From: Thermosipho melanesiensis BI429
Lineage (GTDB): Bacteria; Thermotogota; Thermotogae; Thermotogales; Fervidobacteriaceae
Assembly: GCF_000016905.1 (NCBI RefSeq)
Contig: NC_009616.1
Location: 558,001-622,000 of the forward strand
Reading direction: 5' to 3'
Length of the DNA: 64,000 nt
How positions within the stretch are numbered: position 1 is the stretch's first letter; each line of letters starts with the position of its first letter. This document shows positions 57,565 through 64,000 of the stretch, piece by piece. A model generated the notes under the pieces. That model saw only the letters and a program-made list of their open reading frames with translations, searched no databases and had not been told where the DNA came from. Both the position numbers and the translations under genes were made by a program.

Positions 57565-59109
57565 TCATAATGGTATATTTCCATGTTTTTTCTTCGGTCT
57601 TGGCTCTACTTTCGTTTTTCCATATTCTATCGACTTTGCAATCCATTTTCTTGTATTCTTTGGATCAATCACTGCATCTACATAACCTCTTGATGCAGCA
57701 ACATATGGATTAGAAAATGCATTTTTGTATTCTTCTATTTTTTTTGCTCTGGTTTCCTCAGGGTTATCAGATGACTCTATTTCTTTCTTGAATATTATGT
57801 TAGCTGCACCCTCAGGTCCCATAACTGCAATCTCTGCCGTTGGCCAGGCTGCAACAAAATCCGCTCCGAGATGTTTGCTACCCATGGCAATGTATGCGCC
57901 ACCATAGGCTTTTCTTAATATCACAGTGATTTTCAAAGTAGTTGCTTCACTGTATGCATATAGCATTTTTGCCCCGTGCCTAATAATACCTCCATGTTCT
58001 TGTTTGGTTCCAGGAAGATATCCAGGTGTATCTACAAATGTAACAATGGGTAGGTTAAATGCATCTAAAAATCTAATAAACCTTGCTGCTTTGTCAGAAG
58101 AATCAATATCTAAAACTCCTGCAAAAACATTTGGTTGATTTGCAATTATACCAACGGGATGTCCATTTATTCTAGCAAAACCTACAACAATATTTTTCGC
58201 AAAATGTTCGTGGACTTCAAGAAATTCCCCATTATCAACTATTTTTCTTATCACATCTTTTACATCATATCCTTTTTTAGAATTAGGAGATACAATGTTT
58301 AGTATTGAATCATCAATTTCAAGATTACCTCCGCCCAAAACCTCAGGCTCTTCCATATTATTTTGAGGTAAATACGATAGTAAATTTTTTATTAAACCTA
58401 TTGCTTCTTCGTCATTTTTAGCAATAAAGTGGGCGTTCCCACTTTTTGAATTGTGTATAAAAGCGCCTCCTAAATCTTCCTTTGAAATCTCCTCACCAGT
58501 AACTGCTTTAATAACATTAGGTCCTGTAATAAACATTTGAGCTGTTTGGTCCACCATGATGACAAAATCTGTTATTGCCGGCGAATACACCGCTCCACCA
58601 GCACAAGGTCCAGCAATTAAAGTTATTTGTGGAATAACTCCGGAAGCTAAAGTGTTTCTAAAGAAGATCTCACCATAACCATATAATGAATCAACACCTT
58701 CCTGTATCCTTGCTCCCCCAGAATCGTTTATACCAATAATAGGAATTCCAAGTTTTAAAGCTAAATCCATTAATTTTACTATTTTTTTTGCATGCATTTC
58801 GCCTAAAGAACCGCCCATTACTGTAAAATCCTGGGAAAATACAGCAACAGGTCTTCCATTAATCTTTCCGATACCAGTTACTACTCCATCTGCGGGTAGC
58901 TCTTTTTTATCAAGACCAAATTGTGTATTTCTATGTTTTACAAATTTATCAATTTCTTCAAACGTACCTTCATCAAACAATAGAGCTATTCTTTCTCTTG
59001 CAGTTAACTTTCCCCTTTTGTGTTGCTTTTCAATTTGGGATTCTCCTCCACCTTTTTCTATGTTTTCTTCCATTTCTTTTAACTTTTTGATCAACTCTTC
59101 CATTTTCAC
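57565..59109 (-). CDS. mmdA: Methylmalonyl-CoA/propionyl-CoA carboxyltransferase subunit
   Basis: A 514-residue crotonase-fold carboxyltransferase, alpha subunit of methylmalonyl-CoA decarboxylase or beta of propionyl-CoA carboxylase. Features: KLTARERIALLFDEGTFEEID, FSQDFTVMGGSLGEMHAKKI, NDSGGARIQEGVDSL, AGPCAGGAVYSPAITDF, FVDTPGYLPGTKQEHGGIIRHGAKMLYAYSEAT (in part), RKAYGGAYIAMGSK. Transfers carboxylate between acyl-CoA and biotin on the BCCP. AGGAGG precedes the ATG. Direction of the reaction depends on missing subunits. Confidence 0.95.
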   Translation of the reverse strand: MKMEELIKKLKEMEENIEKGGGESQIEKQHKRGKLTARERIALLFDEGTFEEIDKFVKHRNTQFGLDKKELPADGVVTGIGKINGRPVAVFSQDFTVMGGSLGEMHAKKIVKLMDLALKLGIPIIGINDSGGARIQEGVDSLYGYGEIFFRNTLASGVIPQITLIAGPCAGGAVYSPAITDFVIMVDQTAQMFITGPNVIKAVTGEEISKEDLGGAFIHNSKSGNAHFIAKNDEEAIGLIKNLLSYLPQNNMEEPEVLGGGNLEIDDSILNIVSPNSKKGYDVKDVIRKIVDNGEFLEVHEHFAKNIVVGFARINGHPVGIIANQPNVFAGVLDIDSSDKAARFIRFLDAFNLPIVTFVDTPGYLPGTKQEHGGIIRHGAKMLYAYSEATTLKITVILRKAYGGAYIAMGSKHLGADFVAAWPTAEIAVMGPEGAANIIFKKEIESSDNPEETRAKKIEEYKNAFSNPYVAASRGYVDAVIDPKNTRKWIAKSIEYGKTKVEPRPKKKHGNIPL

Positions 59110-59117
59110 TCCTCCTT

Positions 59118-59534
59118 TTAATGTTCTCCTTCTACCAATTCAAGTAAAACTCCACCAGTTGTTTTGGGATGCAAAAAAAGCACTCTCGTATTTCCCGCAC
59201 CCTTTTTAGGAGTTTCAGACAAAGGGGTAAATCCCATACTTTTTGCAAGTTCAACCGCCGAATCAATACCTTTAACGTTTATCGCAATGTGATGAATACC
59301 TTCCCCTTTCTTTTCCAAAAACTTAGAAATTTCTGAATTTTCACTAATAGGTTCCAACAATTCAAATCTTGTTTCACCTATCTTTACGAAATAAACTCTT
59401 AATCCCCTTTCTGGTAGTTCCTCTATATTCGATATTTCAAGCCCTAAAAAATCCTGGTATAACTTTAATCTTTCCGACGCATCTTTAACTGCAATTCCAA
59501 TATGATCTATTTTGTTTGTTTCCAAATTAATCAC
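59118..59534 (-). CDS. mce: Methylmalonyl-CoA epimerase
   Basis: A 138-residue vicinal-oxygen-chelate-fold enzyme that interconverts (R)- and (S)-methylmalonyl-CoA. Metal ligands are expected in KIDHIGIAVKD (His), FELLEPISENSEISKFLEKKGEGIHHIAINV (His of GIHH and Glu), and GVLLELVE (Glu). Length is standard. It is first of the six-gene methylmalonyl-CoA group, eight bases before mmdA. The gap 59535-59589 has no recognised riboswitch. Confidence 0.95.
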   Translation of the reverse strand: MINLETNKIDHIGIAVKDASERLKLYQDFLGLEISNIEELPERGLRVYFVKIGETRFELLEPISENSEISKFLEKKGEGIHHIAINVKGIDSAVELAKSMGFTPLSETPKKGAGNTRVLFLHPKTTGGVLLELVEGEH

Positions 59535-59589
59535 CTCCGCCTAAATTCTAACATTAGGATTTTACATTATCAAATATCAAAATTATTGA

Positions 59590-59907
59590 TTAAATCCAGC
59601 CAAGTATTTTCATAGTCCTTTTGGTAAAGGATTTTAACGCTTTTTTCTCAACATCTGTTCCACTGTACAATTCTTTGAATTCTTCTGGAGAAAGTTGTGT
59701 AAGTTTTACTTTGTTTTTCGCTATTGCTGTCTCCATATATGGCTCTCTCAAAAGAGCTTCAATACCTATTATCTCATTTTGCATCAAAACTTCCTCAAAT
59801 TCTTCGTATATAACTTTAACTTCCCCAGACTTAATTATGTAAACAAAGCCTGACTCTTGACCTTTTTCAAATATAGTTTCGCCATCGTTTATTTCAACTG
59901 TTTTCAT
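59590..59907 (-). CDS. Stand-alone cyclic-nucleotide-binding-domain protein, degenerate
   Basis: A 105-residue CRP-type beta-roll without a helix-turn-helix. GETIFEKGQESGFVYIIKSGEVKVIY is the usual start. The phosphate-binding cassette reads IIGIEALLREPYMETAIAKN, where the Arg that grips the cyclic phosphate (RSAT-like) is replaced by Met, so cAMP or cGMP binding is doubtful. The C-terminus is a basic helix. It overlaps the next upstream gene by 14 bases and may act as a protein module. Confidence 0.85.
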   Translation of the reverse strand: MKTVEINDGETIFEKGQESGFVYIIKSGEVKVIYEEFEEVLMQNEIIGIEALLREPYMETAIAKNKVKLTQLSPEEFKELYSGTDVEKKALKSFTKRTMKILGWI

Positions 59908-60622
59908 TTTGTTTCACCTCAACATATTTCGATAATTCCGAATAAAATATCCACATAATATTTCCCTCCTCTTTGTATACTAAAGCAAGTAAGTTGAGGG
60001 CATTGTGGCAAGCCTCTAAATTATCAGAATAATGTAAAAGTAATTTCTTACAAAGAAGTTTTGTAATATATCTATCTCCAATTGTCGAATACACTTTCTT
60101 AGCTGTATCTAAAATTAATTCAGCACCTATTTTCGAATTTGGAAATTTTTTTATGAAATTTTTTATATAATTTACCTTAGTAAGTAATTTTGACTCATCG
60201 ATATTTTCAATTAAGTGCATTGCCGCTTCCTCATCATCAGGAAGTTCCCCAACACTTAATGACAGCAGTGTTTCCATGTGATTAATCACATTATCAAGAT
60301 CTTCATCTTCAATTAGAAAATCTTCAAGTGAAAAAGAGTTATTATTTATTTTTGTTTTTCTTAAAAAAACAAGTCTTGAAAGTATATTTTCAAATTCATC
60401 GGTTAAACTAACCTCTTCTATTTCAGATTCTTCAATAGCCGAAACATCCCCCGTCAAAGGAATCTCAAGCAAATACTCCGGAAGGGCTACAAAATCACCT
60501 GGTTCTAACATTACAGGTCCTGATTTTTTCATTTCCCTTACTTTTCCACTTTTTATCTTATAAAGTTTTCGTGGAACTTCGTTAACGGTAAAAATTATTC
60601 CTTGGATTTTCAAAATTCTCAC
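59894..60622 (-). CDS. Protein with degenerate cNMP-binding-like N-terminus and helical tail
   Basis: A 242-residue protein. Residues 1-75 look like a worn cyclic-nucleotide-binding beta-roll ([45 protein letters not shown]) with no phosphate-binding Arg. Residues 85-242 are helical, possibly TPR-like ([29 protein letters not shown]). No DNA-binding domain is visible. Its start overlaps the secA stop as ATGA and its end overlaps the next such gene, so both are coupled to secA. Confidence 0.75.
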   Translation of the reverse strand: MRILKIQGIIFTVNEVPRKLYKIKSGKVREMKKSGPVMLEPGDFVALPEYLLEIPLTGDVSAIEESEIEEVSLTDEFENILSRLVFLRKTKINNNSFSLEDFLIEDEDLDNVINHMETLLSLSVGELPDDEEAAMHLIENIDESKLLTKVNYIKNFIKKFPNSKIGAELILDTAKKVYSTIGDRYITKLLCKKLLLHYSDNLEACHNALNLLALVYKEEGNIMWIFYSELSKYVEVKQNENS

Positions 60623-63180
60623 CTCTTAACCTTTAACCTTTTTTTCCCTTTCTTTTCTGCTGTTCTTCTCTCTTTTCTGTTAACAAGACTAAATTCATCG
60701 TGTTGTACGTATAACTTTTCAAGTTCCTTTTTAGATTCTTTTTCCGCTTCATCTGTTATTTTTCTTATGTTTAAGGTATACACAATAGATTGTTCATATA
60801 TTCTTGCCATCATTTCATCAAACATTCTAAATGTTTCCTTTTTAAACTCGATTATTGGATCCTTTTGGCCATATGCTCTAAGGCTTACTGCTTCTTTCAC
60901 ATGTTCAACTTCTTCAAGATATTGTCTCCAATTTTCATCCAAAACTCTAAGAGCAATGTATTTTCCTATTTTTGAAAAATCTTCACCTAATTCTTCTTTC
61001 TTCTTATTATATCTCTTTAATATAATATCTTTTAAATATTTTTTTGTTTCTTCTCTTGTATCCGGTAATTTTTCGTCTATATTCAAAATTTTCAACGATT
61101 CGTTTATCTTCTGAGTATCACACACTTCTTTTTCACAAAATTCTTCCAATATCCTCTCTATGAAATCCTCCATTGCATCATAAAAGTGCTCGTCTAGATT
61201 TCCAGAAAGTAAATATTCTCTATAGCTGTAAATAGCTTTTCTTTGAGCATCTAATACTGTATCCATTTGTAATAAATTCTTTCTAATTGCAAAGTTTATA
61301 CTTTCCACTTTCTTCTGAACCCTTTCAATGAGCTTTGTGAGCATTGGATGATAAATAGGTTCTCCTTTTTCAATTTTAACCAAATTCATTATTTTTTCGA
61401 GCTTTTCTCCACCAAAAATCCTAATTATATCATCCTCAAGAGAAAGAAAGAATATAGATTCTCCTGGATCACCCTGTCTACCCGCTCTTCCCCTAAGTTG
61501 ATTATCTATCCTTCTACTTTCATGCCTTTCTGTACCTATTATTAACAACCCGCCAAGCTCTTTAACACCCGGCCCCAATTTTATATCAGTACCTCTACCT
61601 GCCATATTCGTTGCTATAGTTACAGCTCCCCTTTGTCCAGCTCGTGCAACAATTTCCGCTTCTTTTTCATGATACTTTGCATTAAGAACGTTATGCGGTA
61701 TATTTTCCTTTTTTAACATTTGACTTAATCTTTCACTTTTCTCAATAGATGTTGTTCCAACTAACACCGGTTGACCTTTCTCATGCCTTTTTTTTATTTC
61801 ACTTACTACTGCCTGGAATTTCTCCTCTTCTGTTCTATATATTAAATCATCCCTATCTTTTCTAATCATAGGTTTATGAGTAGGAATTACAACTACTTCC
61901 ATTCCATATATTTGTTTAAACTCTTCTTCCTCAGTCTTTGCCGTCCCAGTCATTCCCGCCAATTTTTTATACATTCTAAAATAGTTTTGATAGGTTATAG
62001 TTGCATATGTTAAAGATTCTTCTTTTATTGGCACACCTTCTTTTGCTTCTATTGCCTGATGGAGGCCTCCGCTGTACCTTCTACCAGGTAACAATCTCCC
62101 AGTAAACTCGTCAACTATAATAACTTCTCCATTGTTGACAATGTAGTCAACATCCTTTTTAAATAAATGATGAGCTTTAAGTGCATTTAAAAGAAAATAC
62201 ATTTTATTCACATGTTCTGGATCGTAAAGATTCTCTATGTTCAGCAATTTTTCAACATACTCTATCCCTTCATCTGTTAAAACAACTGTCTTTTTCTTCT
62301 CATCCACTGTAAAATGGACATCTTTTTTCAATCTCTTTGCAACTTGGTTGAACCTTCTGTAATCTGATGCTTTAGTCTTAGAAGGCCCACTTATTACTAA
62401 TGGTGTTCGAGCTTCATCAATAAGTATACTATCTACTTCATCGACAATCGCAAAAAAATGGCCTCTTTGAACACGAGAATCCAAATTAATCACTAGGTTA
62501 TCTCTTAAATAATCGAATCCAAATTCTGTATTTGTCCCGTATGTAATATCGCATTCGTATGCTTCTTTTCTAGTAATTTCTTTTAATTCTACATCAAAAC
62601 AATCTGTATTTACCTTTTTATCATCAGGCAAAAATTCTTCAGCAAAACCTTCTGGCCATACACTTAGATTTTCTCTAATTGCCTTCTCGAAAAGTTCTTT
62701 ATTTTTCCAGACAACTTCATAAGATTTGTTTTGGGTATTTATAACAGCTACTCTAAGTCCCAAAGCAAGATAAATAGGCCCCATCCACATAGCATCTCTT
62801 TTAGCAAGATAATCATTTACTGTAACAAGATGCACACCTTTTTTAAGCAACGCATTTAAAACAATTGGCATTGTAGCTACTAGTGTTTTTCCTTCACCAG
62901 TTTTCATTTCTGCTACCTTTCCCTCATGTAACACCATACCACCAATAAGTTGCACATCAAATGGTCTTAATCCTATTGTTCTTTTTGCAATCTCTCTAAC
63001 AATTGCAAAAACATCTACAAGGTAATCATCTATGTTTTCCCCTGTTATATTGTTTTTAATCTTTTCCATATTTAATATAAGTTCACTAAATGGCACATTA
63101 GATAAGTTAATTTCATTTATCTTTTTTACCCTTTTCCAGTACCTTTTTAAAACTCTCTCATTCTTGTCGAATAATTTCAT
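60619..63180 (-). CDS. secA: Preprotein translocase ATPase SecA
   Basis: An 853-residue SecA, the motor of Sec export at the cytoplasmic membrane. Walker [49 protein letters not shown] (in part), Walker [24 protein letters not shown], and the second motor domain with [25 protein letters not shown] and [11 protein letters not shown]. The C-terminal zinc-binding cysteine motif seen in Escherichia coli is absent; the protein ends in a basic tail (GKKRLKVKR). AGGAGG precedes the ATG. Confidence 0.97.
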   Translation of the reverse strand: MKLFDKNERVLKRYWKRVKKINEINLSNVPFSELILNMEKIKNNITGENIDDYLVDVFAIVREIAKRTIGLRPFDVQLIGGMVLHEGKVAEMKTGEGKTLVATMPIVLNALLKKGVHLVTVNDYLAKRDAMWMGPIYLALGLRVAVINTQNKSYEVVWKNKELFEKAIRENLSVWPEGFAEEFLPDDKKVNTDCFDVELKEITRKEAYECDITYGTNTEFGFDYLRDNLVINLDSRVQRGHFFAIVDEVDSILIDEARTPLVISGPSKTKASDYRRFNQVAKRLKKDVHFTVDEKKKTVVLTDEGIEYVEKLLNIENLYDPEHVNKMYFLLNALKAHHLFKKDVDYIVNNGEVIIVDEFTGRLLPGRRYSGGLHQAIEAKEGVPIKEESLTYATITYQNYFRMYKKLAGMTGTAKTEEEEFKQIYGMEVVVIPTHKPMIRKDRDDLIYRTEEEKFQAVVSEIKKRHEKGQPVLVGTTSIEKSERLSQMLKKENIPHNVLNAKYHEKEAEIVARAGQRGAVTIATNMAGRGTDIKLGPGVKELGGLLIIGTERHESRRIDNQLRGRAGRQGDPGESIFFLSLEDDIIRIFGGEKLEKIMNLVKIEKGEPIYHPMLTKLIERVQKKVESINFAIRKNLLQMDTVLDAQRKAIYSYREYLLSGNLDEHFYDAMEDFIERILEEFCEKEVCDTQKINESLKILNIDEKLPDTREETKKYLKDIILKRYNKKKEELGEDFSKIGKYIALRVLDENWRQYLEEVEHVKEAVSLRAYGQKDPIIEFKKETFRMFDEMMARIYEQSIVYTLNIRKITDEAEKESKKELEKLYVQHDEFSLVNRKERRTAEKKGKKRLKVKR

Positions 63181-63195
63181 AAAATTCCTCCTTTT

Positions 63196-64000
63196 TTAAA
63201 AAACAATATCTTCTATCTCATCAATCCATTCACCTAAGTCTATGTTTTCAAAGTTTTTTAACTTCTTTTTAAGATCAAAAAATACCTCTCTAAACAACCG
63301 TTCCTTATTTCCCGAAAATATTTCAAGCGAACATTCAAGTAATGCAGCAAAATAATCTGCAGTTCTTACTATTTGACCTGTATGATTTGAAAAAGGGTCT
63401 GAAACGATATTTTCAAACTTTTTTAGATAAGATATTTTTGGGTTTTCCTTTATCCATTCGTTGAACATTTCTTTTTCAACCTTTGACACTAAAGCATCAA
63501 GTTCAGGTGTCTTTTTCTTTGTTGGGGTTATAACATCACCTGTAAATGCCTCAGGCAAATCATGAAGAAGAGCCCGTTTTATTATCTCTTCAATTTCTTC
63601 TTTCCTCATTTTTAGCTGTAAAGAAATAATATATGCAATGGTTACAACAATAAAAGAGTGCCCTGCCACAGTAGTTTTAATATTTCTATACATTCTATTC
63701 CATCTTATCATGGAAACCATGTTTAATACGATAGAAAAGATTATCTTTGGAATATCTTTTACTTCATCAAAATCTTTTGAAAAATTATCCAATTTTTCCT
63801 TAAGCTCCTTTATTGGCTTTTCAAAATCAAAAACTTTTCCATTTACCTTTGCCTCGAAAAGACTTGTAATTACATCAGCATATTTATCAATATTATCAAA
63901 TTTATGCATAATTAAACCTTCTATAGAACTTCTTCCAGTTATTTTATATAATTCTTGAAAAGCTTTTTGTCTAACTTTTTCCCAAACATCTGGTGATAAC
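63196..64000 (-). CDS. HD-domain hydrolase, YfbR-like (runs off the right edge)
   Basis: An HD-superfamily metal-dependent phosphohydrolase. MIRWNRMYRNIKTTVAGHSFIVVTIAY gives the first His, IKRALLHDLPEAFTGDVITP the HD pair, and IVRTADYFAALLEC the last Asp, resembling 5'-nucleotidase YfbR. ATG 63909 has only AGAAGG upstream, and the frame stays open through 63999, encoding LSPDVWEKVRQKAFQELYK and more plausible protein, so the gene probably starts beyond the window. It lies 15 bases before secA in the same direction. Confidence 0.85.
   Translation of the reverse strand, partial: LSPDVWEKVRQKAFQELYKITGRSSIEGLIMHKFDNIDKYADVITSLFEAKVNGKVFDFEKPIKELKEKLDNFSKDFDEVKDIPKIIFSIVLNMVSMIRWNRMYRNIKTTVAGHSFIVVTIAYIISLQLKMRKEEIEEIIKRALLHDLPEAFTGDVITPTKKKTPELDALVSKVEKEMFNEWIKENPKISYLKKFENIVSDPFSNHTGQIVRTADYFAALLECSLEIFSGNKERLFREVFFDLKKKLKNFENIDLGEWIDEIEDIVF

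Noticed and set aside
59535-59589. Possible B12 riboswitch in front of the methylmalonyl-CoA genes
   Set aside because: The gap is only 55 bases and AT-rich, too short for a cobalamin aptamer; no B12-box like sequence was seen.

Overview
The window looks like part of a low-GC chromosome from the phylum Thermotogota, most likely Thermosipho or a close relative. I infer this from the A+T-rich, purine-loaded coding strands, strong AGGAGGTG ribosome sites, extended -10 promoters, and the gene content: thermophile-type protein disulfide oxidoreductase with thioredoxin reductase, FolE2, class-1B style SpeD with Ser63, M32 carboxypeptidase, flagellin with a sigma-28 promoter, and a B12-linked methylmalonyl-CoA set. 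No database search was possible, so the genus is inference. The window is densely coding; no stretch without a gene exceeds about 200 bases. One tRNA gene (Ser, CGA) is present. I saw no CRISPR array, insertion sequence, rRNA, riboswitch or replication origin.

Layout. 1-2566 (+): two tandem, nearly identical AAA-like ATPase/PD-(D/E)XK nuclease genes, the first cut by the window edge, which look acquired and mosaic. 2569-3593 (+): RidA and a MagIII-like DNA glycosylase. 3563-4813 (-): sugar-type MFS transporter, divergent from 4908-8059 (+): mgsA, a HAD phosphatase, an unknown exported protein and asnS. 8130-13905 (-): a tightly packed seven-gene run (PfkB kinase, sucrose-phosphate-synthase-like glycosyltransferase, small membrane protein, folE2, L7Ae-like protein, GNAT, M32 carboxypeptidase). 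13980-16674 (+): dnaN, prepilin-like protein, lone ABC ATPase, GNAT. 16699-17862 (-): flagellin. 17979-22052 (+): amrS, ApbE-like protein, ybaB, rhomboid protease, unknown exported protein. 22070-22597 (-): transglycosylase-like protein. 22751-24620 (+): L,D-transpeptidase and SDR. 24593-30554 (-): glycogen debranching enzyme, OsmC, CcdA-like and thioredoxin-like proteins, glutaredoxin, trxB and PDO. 30722-32654 (+): tRNA-Ser, Nudix, unknown, fliS, small membrane protein. 32678-33910 (-): DUF1015. 34068-41914 (-): peptide/sugar-type ABC transporter with two enlarged permeases. 42064-42618 (+): rsmD. 42586-48221 (-): a polyamine block (regulator, speD, speE, potD, potA, potB, potC). 48415-49839 (+): phosphohexomutase. 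49856-64000 (-): a long collinear array: HD protein, secA, two degenerate cyclic-nucleotide-binding-domain proteins, methylmalonyl-CoA genes, TPR protein, phoH, 7TM-HD protein, ybeY, DMT transporter, DUF554 and DUF2520 proteins.

How the genes work together. The polyamine block couples synthesis (SpeD, SpeE) to uptake (PotABCD) next to a cupin-type regulator. TrxB, PDO and glutaredoxin form a cytoplasmic disulfide relay, while CcdA plus an exported thioredoxin-like protein could move reductant across the membrane. The epimerase, carboxyltransferase, gamma subunit, biotin carrier, B12-binding subunit and MeaB are parts of a propionyl/succinyl-CoA route, but the mutase catalytic subunit and the membrane beta subunit are not in the window. 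YbeY, PhoH and the 7TM-HD protein form the familiar RNA-maturation neighbourhood.

Most interesting points: the mosaic tandem nucleases; an OppC permease with an insertion of about 530 residues; two divergent promoters in which facing extended -10 boxes form a palindrome; the pot operon terminator written inside the coding sequence of rsmD; and a probably leaderless L,D-transpeptidase mRNA.
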